Both the position numbers and the translations under genes were made by a program. The notes under the pieces are model-generated. The model was not told the DNA's origin. It worked only from the letters and a program-made list of their open reading frames with translations, and ran no database searches. Shown piece by piece: positions 20,800 to 31,199 of a stretch of DNA of 64,000 nucleotides. The stretch covers positions 18,734,631 to 18,798,630 of the forward strand of contig JAVGWX010000019.1 of the NCBI GenBank assembly GCA_036924085.1, written 5' to 3'. The DNA comes from Ariolimax columbianus (taxonomy: Eukaryota; Mollusca; Gastropoda; Stylommatophora; Arionidae). Within the stretch, counting starts at the first letter, position 1. Each line of letters opens with the position of its first letter.

Positions 20800-21957
20800 G
20801 TGTGAGACGTGCAAAGACCAAAAATCTTTCCTGCACAAGGAGAAGTTGAAACAAATCCCAGACCATCCAATACATGATAGGATAAATTATTTAAGAATCG
20901 GTAGATTAAAGAGAAACCTCTTCATATTGAAAACAACGCATTCCGTTCTCTGGACTACATTCTGCTTCTTAAGCCCATTTAGGGTTTGGTAGCGGGAGAT
21001 TGAGAACGAACGAAGCCAAGCCATATTGAAAACAAAATATCTTACAAAAGCAGCTAAAAAACAAACATCTCAAATTTCCATCACAGAAAAAAAAGGAAAA
21101 TCTCACGAGATGGTAGAACCCATAAAGAGAATAGAGAAGAAGGGAGAACTAAATAGATTTCGAAAGGAAATTGTCACTGGGGAATATCTTAGGAGAGTCT
21201 AACGCTACCGCCAGAAACACGGGTATACATATGTATGGATCAATTAATAAAGCCCCATTTAATTGAGGTTGAGAGATCTATTACAGACCAAAGAGCGGAG
21301 AAGAGAAACCCTGGACAAAGGGAACATAGTCCAATAATCTCAAAGCACGCAAGTAGATGTACTGAAGACTGAAGGCTGCTGCTGAGCTTGCAATGCAAGA
21401 TGAAGATATCCACCAAGAAAACAAGATGTTCCTGACTGATGCCTCGTCGGTATTAGCAGCTCAAAAACAACACAAAGTAAGTAGATACCTCGAACAATGT
21501 ATGTACTCCATGACACGACTCTAAGCAGAACACCAAATGTTGGTCATTCAGTAGATCCCTTTTCACCGCAATATCGGATGCAATGAAGATGTAGACAAAC
21601 TAATAAAGTGTGAAGAAGCTTCCCCAGCAAACAGACCTCAGCATCGTATATTATGAGACAAAGACCACAATTAAAGCCACTTTTGTGGGATAATGGGCTG
21701 ATCAACACCCCTACTTCCAAAAATAAAACAAACGCCATGATGTGTATCTATAGAAAAGCAAGTCGGCATCTTCAGACTGAGAAGAGGTCATAATAAACGT
21801 ATGCACACAATACAATGAGGATTATGACTGATGTGCATGTGGGGAGCATACCATCACCGTGAAACACATCCTACAACGGCGCACACTTACACGGGAAGAA
21901 AGAGAATAATACTGCGTTCACAAGTTCATTGACGCTGTGCAGCTGTGCACGCTGTGC
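20800..21957 (+). mobile_element. Degenerate RNase H-bearing LINE fragments
   Basis: Stop-rich plus-strand remnants: MFLTDASSVLAAQKQHKV (RNase H third-Asp region) at about 21428 and a GIFRLRRGHNKRMHTQYN-like block at about 21770, the counterpart of FRLRTGHNRLRYHL in the I-type LINE. More diverged than the 51383 copy and interrupted by a short SINE A piece. Confidence 0.65.
20934..21017 (+). repeat. SINE family A, 3' fragment
   Basis: aacgcattccgttctctgga ... gagattgagaacgaacgaag. Only the last 84 bases, inserted in the LINE remnant. Confidence 0.85.
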
Positions 21958-22282
21958 TGTGTGACCCATAGCTGACTGCTAAAGTGCTAGCGTCAGGGCC
22001 AGTGAACCAGAGCTGTCAAGACCCTTCTACACCTCTACGCTGTGTTCCTGGATAACAGGCTGCAACAGAGCAAACTGGCTAAGTAGAAGATGTTGAAGAG
22101 GGTAGGCTAAGCCGGTATTCAAAAATGTCTGCTGAAGTAGAATAGAAAGGTGCACATTTCGCAGTCAAGCTGTAAACTACGACACAAAGCATTCCGTTCT
22201 GCGGACTACATTTTGCTACTTGTAAAGCTCTTTCCGAGGTTTGGTAGTGGGAGATTCAGAACGAATGAAGAAGAAGAAGATA
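21958..22282 (+). repeat. SINE family A
   Basis: Diverged copy from gtgacccatagctgactgct to attcagaacgaatgaagaag, with a small duplication (ctgctaaagtgctagcg). Confidence 0.85.
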
Positions 22283-22329
22283 CTGTCCTCGCGAGACAAA
22301 TGAGAGACACACATTTTAAGGAGATAAAC

Positions 22330-22742
22330 CCTCTGACTCATAGTCTCCTCAGCAGACCGTTGAAAACATGGCGGGTGTGATATGGAATACGTCCAGAGTT
22401 GATCAACGAGCGGTGATTCGGTTTCTAACAGCTGAAGGATGTCGACCAGTTGATATTCATTGCAGGATGCAGATGGTGTGTGTTGACAAAATTGTGTCGA
22501 AAACGACAGTGAAGAACTGGACAACGACGTTTCAAGAAGGTTTATATGAATAAATACACTATTGACACTCATTTATGTTAAGTTTTTAAAAAAGTCATTG
22601 TTTAGATTCTTGATGTTGTTCGACGAATTAGTAGATTTGGTGGCCAAGCGCCCCCTTTAAATTCTCTGTGTGACGCCAGCATGCGCATCGTACGTACGTT
22701 CACTTGTTGCAGTTTGGTCCGGTTTCGTTTGAATACGCCTCG
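22330..22742 (+). mobile_element. mariner-derived element, left end missing
   Basis: The frame from 22368 reads MAGVIWNTSRVDQRAVIRFL, then EGCRPVDIHCRM and KTTVKNWTTTFQEG: the N-terminal helix-turn-helix of a mariner transposase. The right terminal repeat (ggtccggtttcgtttgaata ... cctcg) ends at 22742 before TA. The catalytic core is absent. The flank beyond the TA matches, inverted, the left flank of the element at 40524. Confidence 0.8.
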
Positions 22743-22868
22743 TACTTTGAGACCGGAAGATGCTTGACTTGTGGAATTAGAATTTAACCATTTAAGGAAA
22801 CACGGAGAACGAATTGTAACCTATACCTATTACAAGACCAGACTCTGTGTATATGTGTATATGTGTGG

Positions 22869-22874
<6 letters not shown>

Positions 22875-22910
<36 letters not shown>
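22875..22910. repeat. Microsatellite (TA)n(GA)n
   Basis: About 24 bases of TA and 12 of GA directly before RepA copy 2. Confidence 0.95.
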
Positions 22911-23848
22911 CACATAATTGACTGCGAGAGCTAGAGGGCACAGGTGAGATGAGGGATCTACAAGGTGACACACAAATCAGTGAATCGCTTACAAGTTGGA
23001 GTACATGAATGCGATGGAAAAATATGAGAGCAGGCAAAACCTGATACACCAAGACCAGACAGAAGGAAGTCAACACAGATGGGCCTCACAACAGAAGGAA
23101 GACACTTTTCAATTAATTTATATTGTACTCTTAATCCTTATGTATCAAGTATATTGTTTGGTATATTTCCCAATCATTCCATCTCATTCATTCTCGTTGT
23201 ACACCTCACTACACTGCTATCTTCACAATTGTGTATAAAATGTATGAGGGGGCCTTTATTTTTTTTTTATAAAATAGAAGGAAAAAAAAAAAAAAAAAAA
23301 GAAGGGAAGAGGGGGAAAAAAAAAAAAAAAAGAAAGAAAGAAATCAGGAAACAAAAAAAAAGAGATCCGAATCAAGTATGACAGAAAATAAAAATGGTCC
23401 CAGGAAAACTATTGTGCATATTTATGCAAATACCTACGGCGAACAACTAGGAACATCAAAAGCGAGGAACAGCGGGAGGAACATCACGGAAATACCAGGC
23501 TAGGTACAAACAGATACACACACGCATCCAAGCACTGGTTTATGCGTCTTAATATCGCCCAAATTGACTGCGGTCTGGGTCGGAATAGGCGCGCCTCCGC
23601 CAGTAGAAACTAGTGAGGCAAACACATAACGAAAGGATAATTAGAAGCGAGGAACAACGGGAGGAACATCCCGGAAACACCAGGTTAGGTACAAACAGAT
23701 ACACACACGCATCCAAGCACTGGTTTATGCGTCTTAATATCGCCCAAATTGACTACGGTCTGGGGTGGAATAGGCGCGCCTCCGCCAGTAGAAACTAGTG
23801 AGGCAAACACATAAAATTAAAAAAAAATTAAAAAAGAGAGAGAGAGAG
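22911..23848 (+). repeat. Interspersed repeat 'RepA', copy 2, with duplicated 3' part
   Basis: Matches 140-828. An A-run/GA-rich expansion lies at 23260-23345. The last roughly 200 bases (ggaacatcacggaaatacca ... actagtgaggcaaacacata) occur twice in tandem (about 23450-23630 and 23645-23815). GA repeats ending gagagagca flank both sides, possibly the target duplication of an insertion into a (GA)n tract. Confidence 0.8.
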
Positions 23849-23859
23849 CATCATCATCA

Positions 23860-25330
23860 TCATGTAGCATGTCCTTTATATAACGTCGCTCCCATCACAG
23901 TCTGTCTGAAAGAAACTCTTTCCCTTGTTAGAACTGCAGCCTCCACCACAGTCATATCCAGGCATTCCTGAATATCTTGGTGCCATCGTCTTCTCTGTCT
24001 ACCTCTGCCTCTTTTGCCTGGAACTATACCGTCCATCCCTATTCTTTCAAGGCCGTTGTGTCTCTTGATGTGATCAAAGTATTGAAATTGTCTAGCCAAA
24101 ATGGAATTGATAAACCAGTTTTCCTTTATGTTCAACTCTTACCGAATGTCTATATTTGTCTTTTTCTCTGTAACATTTTGACTCGAAGAACTCGATTCAT
24201 TGTCTAGAAGTTTTGGTAATTGTCCATGATTTGCACACAAATTATGCCACAGGAAAACACAGGCTCTCACGACTTTCACTTGGTGTTCTGCCATAATTTC
24301 TTCAGGCTGTTTTTTTTAAATTTTTTTTTTGCGTTCGTATTATTTCTCTAATCCCCAAGGCGGTGTGCGTTGCACTGTGGTTTTTATTTTGCGCCTGTCG
24401 GCCCAATACATCCGACTTCAGCATGCATTTTATGTAAGGGTCTGCTTCCTCCTGTATTTTCTAAGGGTTTGCTTCCCCGGGGTAACGGCCGGTGCTGTGA
24501 TGGGGATCGAACCCAGCACCTTCGGATTGTGAGCTGTGCCACTTAACCACTAGGCCACGCTGTCCCCTCTTCAGGCTGTTTAACCTCTTCGTTGCTATGG
24601 CTAGTGTACTTCTGATTTCTTTGAAGCGTCGCCATTTTTGTCAATTCTGGAGCCAAGAATTCAAAATGCGTGACATGATCAATTTTCTAACCACCCACTG
24701 TAAATCTATGTTGACATTGTGTTTTGTCGGTGGTCATTATCTTTGTTTGTTTATGTTTATGAACAGGTTTTGATCTTTACTGTGTCCATTTTCCTGCTGA
24801 AAGTAGCTGCTCTAGCCCTTCTGCACTTTTTGATAGTATCACTGTGTCATCTGTGTATTGTAACTCTGGAATCTCGTAACCGCCAATCATAAATGGATCG
24901 AAACTTTCAATGTTCTCATCTTCTCTTACTTCTCTCATTATACATTCCGCATAGCTGTAGTATAGATATGTTGAGAGGATACTTTCCTGTCTTACTCCCT
25001 TGTGTACTGTGAACCAATTTTTTGTTTGCTCAGATACTCGGACAGCGGCTTGTTGATCTTGATATAAGGTTTCAATGAAAAGGATAATACGTATATGAAA
25101 ACCCATTTCTTTCATGATGTTCCAGAGATTATGATGTTTTACCGTATCCAAGGTCCGTGTGGAATCAATGAAACACGTGTACCTTTTTCGTAGATGTTCC
25201 TCATATTGAATATGTGATCTCTGGTCCCTCTGTCTTTTCTAAAACCTGCTTGGACATCGTGAATTTCAGATTCAAAGCCATTCTCTATCCTTCTCAATAT
25301 GATCTTGCTAACGTGGCTGATTAGTTCGGT
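23860..25330 (-). mobile_element. APE-type LINE with reverse transcriptase, interrupted by a SINE
   Basis: The minus strand, read from 25330 down, gives MDTVKHHNLWNIMKEMGF, then TVHKGVRQESILSTYLYYSY (the GVRQG.LS block), then ELQYTDDTVILSKS with a YTDD catalytic box. The 3' part at 23860-24135 gives FQYFDHIKRHNGLERI, PGKRGRGRQRRRWHQDIQE and RERVSFRQTVMGATLY. A SINE B copy (24313-24567) sits in the middle. Related 3' ends are at 2170 and 62755. Confidence 0.85.
24299..24581 (-). repeat. SINE family B with 14-bp target-site duplication
   Basis: The element (24313-24567) is bounded by perfect tcttcaggctgttt at 24299-24312 and 24568-24581, showing insertion into the LINE. The A-rich tail is the T-run at 24310-24330 on the plus strand. 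Confidence 0.92.
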
Positions 25331-25355
25331 AGTTTGTGCACAGCTTTAGATTGTC

Positions 25356-25460
<105 letters not shown>

Positions 25461-25659
25461 GCGACAGAGAGAGGAAGGTACCTAAGGATGAATCATAAGT
25501 CGATTATAATCGAGAAAGAGAAAAATCTCAATATCGAATAAGAAAATCCTATATGGAAGGCCCGTAACTTTTTTGATACTCGACATAGTGATGATAAATG
25601 AAGCATGACAATAATAAAGCAAAGATGTTAATGTAGGGTAGTCGAATTGTAACACTCAC

Positions 25660-25761
25660 CTGTTCATTTGATTTAACTGTTCCGCACATCATGAGCATCA
25701 CCATAACAACCACAGTAACCAATGAAGGCATCATAGTTACAGCTGTAGAACTTCTGCACAT
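25660..25761 (-). CDS. Exon 1 of putative secreted protein: signal peptide
   Basis: On the minus strand, ATG at 25761 opens 34 codons ending in a consensus donor (aacag|gtgagt) at 25660, phase 0. The peptide starts MCRSSTAVTMMPSLV, then the hydrophobic stretch VVVMVMLMMCGTV, then KSNEQ: a classical signal peptide with a likely cleavage site near the end of the exon. A second in-frame Met pair at codons 10-11 could also be the start. The next exon in phase is 18913-19005. The protein would enter the secretory pathway. Confidence 0.7.
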
Positions 25762-25769
25762 TGTCACTG

Positions 25770-26325
25770 CAAGTATTTCTCTTATTTTATTCCGTCATTT
25801 TTTTCCCAAAGTAAATTTGTAACAATCGGAAAATGAGTTTATTTTTTTAATGTGTCTTAGCAACTATGGACTTGCTACTGCCACTTTTTAAAACGTCCGC
25901 ACCAATGGATTATTAAATATTTCGACGTTAGAAACATCTGTCCAACATTATTTATGCATTTTGAGGAAATGAGCTCTGATTTCGATTAAAAAATGGTGTG
26001 CAACTTATTTTAAATTAATTAATCAGGTACCAAGGCTCGCGTCATGGTTAGGAGCAGCATACTGACCACTGAGAACATGCTGCGCTATAGCAGCTGGACC
26101 AACGAAGTAGGGGTCGACACTGATCCGTGCAGTGTTGAGCCCGTTGAGAAATCTTGTATACATTATAGCGAGAGGAACTTAGGTACACATTCTAAAGTAC
26201 GCCCATAGAAGAGCAACTAAAACCCGTTATCAGAGAAGATTCCAAATTCGTCAAGAGTGAGGCACTCAGTACAATTAGCTTAAGACAAGACAATCAATTT
26301 GTGCAGGAGTTTAAAAAACTGCAGT
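25770..26325. other. Presumed upstream region of the secreted-protein gene
   Basis: No TATA box or other promoter element could be assigned with confidence. There are no long open frames and no repeat family that I recognise. Confidence 0.4.
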
Positions 26326-26765
26326 TTAGGGCCTCACAATCCACATGGGCTCACAATCCACAGGGGCTCACAATCCACATTGGCTCACAATCCACAGGGG
26401 CTCACAATCCACATGGGCTCACAATCCACAAGGGCTCACAATCCACAATGATATGACAATCCAGATGGGCTCACAATTCAGATGGGCTCACAATCCCCAT
26501 GGGCTCACAATTCACATGGGATCACAATCCACAGGGGCTCACAATCCACATGGGCTCACAATTCACATGGGCTCACAATTCACATGGGCTCACAATCCAC
26601 ATGGGCTCACAATCCACGGGGGCTCACAATCTACATGGGCTTACAATCCACATGGGCTCACAATCCACAGGGGCTCACAATCCACATGGGCTCACAAAAT
26701 CCACAGGGGCTCACAATCCACACGGGCTCACATTCCACAGGGGCTCACCATCTACTGGGGTCTCA
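26326..26765 (+). repeat. Minisatellite, 17-bp unit, about 25 copies, open in all three plus frames
   Basis: The unit is cacatgggctcacaatc with variants (cacagggg..., cacacggg...). As 17 is not divisible by three, three units (51 bases) spell a 17-residue cycle, and because the unit lacks stops in any frame all three plus frames stay open for 93-141 codons. The peptides (WAHNPHGLTIHMGSQST-type cycles) are the same repeat in different registers. Confidence 0.95.
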
Positions 26766-26769
26766 GCTA

Positions 26770-27095
26770 ATTTTACATAATTTATCACAGCTACAACAAA
26801 AAATGAACATTAATCAACAGTCTTAATAAAAACTGTCTGCCCGTAGCAACATGTGCATAGAAATCAACCATATCTCAACAAAAACAGTCTTCACTTAACA
26901 TGTGCATAGAAAGCGACAAGCTGCGTGGCATATAATTAGAAGACTAAATTCATTGTTTGTATTTCTGCTAGTCAAGAAAGAATATATTCTAAGGCCTGTG
27001 TAATATCATTTTTATGTTTATACAAACAACTTCATAATAACTTATATTATTGAAAAGTGATACTGGTTGCTTATTTTGTCAGTACATTTTATTAA
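26770..27095. other. No recognisable gene
   Basis: AT-rich; an internal partial duplication of aacatgtgcatagaaa (26848 and 26898) is the only structure noticed. Confidence 0.4.
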
Positions 27096-27156
27096 TATTT
27101 ATGTCGTCAGTACGCTTCTATATGGCAGCGAAACGTGGACAACATATTCTAATGTG

Positions 27157-27510
27157 GATCAAGATGCTGAGCAGCGCATGAGCTGCAGTGATCAGCGACC
27201 CATAGATGACTGCTAGAGTCAGGGCTAGCGAACCAGAGCTGTTAAGACCCTTCTACGCCTCCACACGGTGATCCTAGATAACAGGCTGCAGCAGGGCAGA
27301 CTGGCTAAGAAGAAAGGATCGAAGAGGGAAGGCTAACCTGATGTTTAAAAAATGCTTGCTGAAGTCGGATGTGTTTGACTGAAAGGTGCAAATATCGCAG
27401 TCAAGCTGTAAACGACGACACAACGCATTCCGTTCTCTGGACTACATTCTGCTATTAAAACCCTTTCAGGGTTTGGTAGCGGGAGATTGAGAACGAACGA
27501 ATCCAAGCCA
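27157..27510 (+). repeat. SINE family A inserted in LINE
   Basis: ggatcaagatgctgagcagc ... gagattgagaacgaacgaat. It splits the LINE frame between the 'SETWTTYS' and 'NTFHQRR' blocks. Confidence 0.9.
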
Positions 27511-27887
27511 AGCCATATGCCAAGGAAGAGAATTTGCTCAACACCTTTCACCAACGGCGCATAAGATCCATCCTTGGCATCTCATGGGGAGACAAGGTGA
27601 GAAATTCGGAAGTGCATTCTCACACCCTCCTTCACCAGCGAAGACTGCGTTGGGTTGGTCATGTTCGTCATATGGGAGACGGTCGCATCCCCAAAGATAT
27701 TCTCTATGGACAGCTGGAGTGTGGTAAAAGAACAGCTGGCCGACCACAGCTGCTGTTCAAAGACGCATGTAAGCGGGACATGAAGGCTCTGGAAATGGAT
27801 CTGACATCTTGGAAAGACATAGCTGCAGACCGATCCAAATGGAGATGTAACCTGAAGAGCCACCTTCGGCTGGGCGAAAATAAGCTC

Positions 27888-28010
27888 ATGCAACACAGGG
27901 AAGTGGAGAGACAACACAGGGAAGTGAAGGGACAACACAGGGAAGTGAAGAGACAACACAGGGAAGTGAAGAGAAGAGACAACACAGGGAAGGGAAGTGA
28001 AGAGACAACG
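27888..28010 (+). repeat. 21-bp tandem repeat inside LINE 3' end
   Basis: About five copies of caacacagggaagtgaagag(a), adding QHREVKR heptads in frame. The related element at 57700 has this motif once. Confidence 0.9.
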
Positions 28011-28147
28011 CCGAAAGGAAAATGAAAACAAAAAAATCCAGAAGAGAGCTTCTACTCCAAGGTCGCATCAACCTAGTCACACAGGCCTGAAATGGAGCTA
28101 CTTCTACTACTAATTATGTACGTTAAAATTATTTTATAATTTTATTT

Positions 28148-28505
28148 GGGATCAAGATGCTGAGCAGCGCATGAGCTGCAGTGATCAGCGACCCATAGCT
28201 GACTGCTAGCGTCAGGGCCAGCAAAATAGAGCTGCCAAGACCCTTCTACACCTCCACGCGGTGATCCTGGATAACAGGCTGCAGCAGGACACACTGGCTA
28301 AGGACAAGGGATCGAAGAGGGAATGCTAATCCGGTACTCAAAGAATGCTTGCTGAAGTCGGATGTGTTGAACCGAAAGGTGCAAATATCGCAGTCAAGCT
28401 GTAAACTACGACACAGCGCATTCCGTTCTCTGAACTACATTCTGCTACTTAAGCCCTTTTAGGGTTTGGTAACGGGAGATTGAGAACGAACGAAGCCAAG
28501 CCAAG
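28148..28505 (+). repeat. SINE family A
   Basis: Full-length copy, gggatcaagatgctgagcag ... gagattgagaacgaacgaag, followed by (ccaag)n-like gccaagccaagcc. attttataa occurs on both sides and may be the target duplication. Confidence 0.92.
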
Positions 28506-28829
28506 CCATTTTATAAATTACATTTAATTAGTGTTTCAAATTGTTTATCTGCGATAAAGTTCAAGACAACTTAATGATAAATATCTAATAAATAAATGTA
28601 TTCATTACAAAATAATTTGTTTATTGTTTTTCACTTTAAATGCCTTGCTTTTTACATAAAAACAGGTTTTAAATTGCGCGTGACCTCCTGGTGTATGTTT
28701 TTTTAGCAAAGGGCTTCAAAGCTTTATAGGGCCTCACCATGTCTAAATCCGGCACTGCGAACAATCAACCGATCAATCAAATGCAGTTAGCTCCTTCAAT
28801 ATATAAACGACAGAGAGAATGCACATATA

Positions 28830-28905
28830 ATCGATGGTCTAGGGGTTGTGCGCTCGGCTTACAATCATGACGTGTCGTGTACGAATCCCGTAGTGTTCTC
28901 TGCTA
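28830..28905 (+). repeat. tRNA-like SINE head
   Basis: ggtctaggggttgtgcgctc (A-box-like), then cgtgtacgaatcccgtag (B-box-like) at tRNA spacing. The stems are imperfect, so not called as a functional tRNA. Confidence 0.45.
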
Positions 28906-29055
28906 GACATATCGGTGTTACTTTTTTTTCCAATGGTATGATTGCATCTTCAAACCGGCCCAGCTTTACATAGGTACACGAGGAAGTCAAATTAACATTT
29001 TCGGAGCCTATACGGGAGCTGCGGAATTCGTACTTTTTCGTCGGCACTTTCAGAA

Positions 29056-29360
29056 ATGAAATGGGCTGAGTACTTATATGAGCACCCAGGAGCAATGAAA
29101 GGGACTGAGTACATATAGGAGCACCCAGCAGCAATGAAAGGGGATGAGTACATATAGGAGCACCCAGGAGCAATGAAAGGGACTGAGTACATATAGGAGC
29201 ACCCAGGAGCAATGCAAGGGGATGAGTACATATAGGAGCACCCAGGAGCAATGAAACCGACTGAGTACATATAGGAGCACCCAGGAGCAATGAAAGGGAC
29301 TGAGTACATATAGGAGCACACAGGAGCAATGAAAGGGACTGAGCACATGTGGAAGCACCC
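29056..29360. repeat. Minisatellite, 39-bp unit, about 8 copies
   Basis: The unit starts gagtacatataggagcaccc and continues with aggagcaatgaaagggact. As 39 is divisible by three, stop-free minus frames give 13-residue cycles (SYMYSVPFIAPGC type), up to 172 codons; not regarded as a gene. Confidence 0.95.
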
Positions 29361-29561
29361 AAATGCAATGAAGTCAGATCCATGAACTATTTTCCATTTA
29401 AACACCAGGCCCCATTGATATCTTCTGTCCCCACTATGAGGAGCGACTGGCCAAACGGTTTGAATGACAGGTTTCTGATCACTACGGTATGCGTTCACAA
29501 CATTGGTACAGCATGTTGTTGTTGTTGTTCATATTTTGTTGTTGTTGTTGATATTTTGTTG

Positions 29562-29732
29562 CTGAATGCCCACAATGAGTAAGTTTACTCTTTTGTGCTG
29601 CCTGAAAAGGGCATTAAGTGACGGGTTGTAGTAGCTTTCCTCACATCTCGAGCGTGCTGATGCAGATGGACCTTGGTCCTATAAGCGGTTGTGCTATGCT
29701 TGACTTCATCTGCGTGACGGATCACGTCTATC
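29562..29732 (+). repeat. SINE-like family D, partial
   Basis: gaatgcccacaatgagtaag ... ttgacttcatctgcgtgacg; 3' part missing. Confidence 0.8.
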
Positions 29733-29864
29733 CCAAGTCAAATTAATAACCTAGTTTGTACAGTGTGTGATGACTGCTTGGGCAAGCGGCCTTTATATCT
29801 CAGACAATAAATCTTCTTCGTGAATCTCAACAATAGAAATGAACACCGAGATTATAGTTTTCGA

Positions 29865-30322
29865 TAGGGAAGGAAGACTATCGTCTGGTCAGGTAAAATA
29901 TACTGATCAGACATGTTAGTTAGGTTCAGGCAAAATATACTGATCAGACATGTTAGTTAGGTTCAGGCAAAATATACTGATCAGACATGTTAGTTAGGTT
30001 CAGGCAAAATATACTGGACAGACATGTTAGTTAGGGTCAGGCAAAATATACTGATCAGACATGTTAGTTAGGTTCAGGCAAAATATACCGATCAGACATG
30101 TTAGTCAGGTTCAGGCAAAATATACTGGACAAGACCCTCACCTTGGCTTCCTCATAGCCCTTCCTGGAAACGGGCTGTTTTCGTGGCAGCTTGACTAACA
30201 AGGTGAGGGATCGACGTGATACCCGTTGTGGTGAGCGACACGCAGATGAAGCAAAGCATAGCACCACTGCCTGGAGGACCCCGGTCCACTTTCATCAACA
30301 CGCTCGGCATGTGAGGAAAGTT
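29865..30322 (-). repeat. SINE-like family D with internal 37-bp expansion
   Basis: Inverted copy. The segment containing gatcagacatgttagttagg is repeated about six times at 37-38 base steps (29904-30133), lengthening the element. It joins the LINE at 30326 directly. Confidence 0.85.
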
Positions 30323-30325
30323 ACG

Positions 30326-31190
30326 ACAGATGCCTTGGCCGTAGTCACAGCACTAAAAAGCCAGAAAAATACTGAACTTAATGATTTAAGAGCAGTACTC
30401 TGTCAACTATGCCAGCAGTCCGCACCAAAAAGGGTAGTGGGTTCCATCCAACTGCAACATCCAAGGCAACGAGGAGGAGACAGACTGGCACAAGAAGGTG
30501 CAAAACTACCACAAACAGATACTAGTATGATATACGAAGAGTCAAAACGGCTTATTAGAGCTAGATACATGACCAAATGGGAAACCGAACATACTGGCTA
30601 CACAAAAAACGATGCCTATTACCAGTAGAACAGAAGAGAGCAGGTCGTGGTCGTCAGAATTCGCACTGGCCACAATAGACTAAGGTACCACCTATTCTTC
30701 TTCTTCTTCTTCTGCGTACACAGTCAGACAGTAACCATTATTTTCTCGAAAAAAGCGGCGGTCATCCTGAGACTCTCGCCACTACCATACAGCTTGTCTT
30801 GCAGTTCCACTGGCAATGGCCACATCTGCTCTCTCTGATCCTCGTATGTCGGGCAGTTCTGCAGCAGATGTTCAGTGGTCATTTTACCAGTACCGCACGG
30901 GCATTCGTCGGTACACCCTATCTTCAGTTTGTTGAATAGGTGTACCACCTATTCAACAAATTGAAGATAGGTGGCACTGACGAATGCCCGTGTGGTACCG
31001 GGAAAATGACCGCTGAGCATTTGCTGCAAAACTGCCCGACATACGAGGATCAGAGAGAGCAGATGTGGCCATCACCAATGGCAACACTAGACAAGCTCTA
31101 TGGCAGTGTCGACAGCCTCAGGATGACCACAGCTTTTTTCGAAAAAATAAAGGTTGATGTCTGACTGTGTACGATGAAGAAGAAGAAAGC
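30326..31190 (+). mobile_element. I-type LINE 3' part with an antisense self-insertion
   Basis: The plus frame reads RNase H-derived ALAVVTALKSQKNTELNDLR, then a degenerate WVPSH region, then ARYMTKWETEHTGYTKNDAY. It is cut at 30697 by a reversed copy of the same family and resumes at 30942 with YHLFNKLKIGGTDECPCGTG to the GAA-type tail near 31187. Confidence 0.9.
30685..30954 (-). mobile_element. Antisense truncated I-type LINE with 13-bp target-site duplication
   Basis: 30698-30941 is the last roughly 244 bases of the same LINE family on the minus strand, beginning on the plus strand with the (TTC)n complement of its tail. gtaccacctattc is duplicated exactly at 30685-30697 and 30942-30954. 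Its minus frame encodes LFNKLKIGCTDECPCGTG and TTEHLLQNCPTYEDQREQ. Confidence 0.93.
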
Positions 31191-31199
31191 CAGGTAGTC

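Larger units (their letters stand above)
27097..28060 (+). mobile_element. Family F LINE C-terminus, interrupted by a SINE A
   Basis: The upstream piece (27097-27150) encodes VVSTLLYGSETWTTYS-like sequence, and the downstream piece (27515 on) continues LLNTFHQRRIRSILGISWGD, then LRWVGHVRHMGDGRIPKDIL and GRPQLLFKDACKRDMKALEM. This is collinear with the intact 57290-57660 copy. The end carries a 21-bp in-frame tandem expansion. Confidence 0.88.

Noticed and set aside
26345..26770. 141-codon His/Gly/Asn-rich plus frame
   Set aside because: Product of a 17-bp tandem repeat; the same peptide appears in all three frames, so it is not a selected coding sequence.
27582..28080. Several minus-strand Ser/Pro/Leu-rich frames
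   Set aside because: Antisense shadows of the LINE C-terminus and its 21-bp repeat.
28830..28905. Possible tRNA gene
   Set aside because: A- and B-box-like sequences are present but the acceptor and anticodon stems do not pair well; a SINE head is more likely.
28865..29498. 172- and 168-codon minus-strand Cys/Ser/Leu-rich frames
   Set aside because: Both are different registers of the 39-bp minisatellite.
29904..30133. CRISPR-like regularly spaced repeat
   Set aside because: There are no unique spacers; the 37-bp units are directly contiguous copies of SINE-like sequence in an animal genome.
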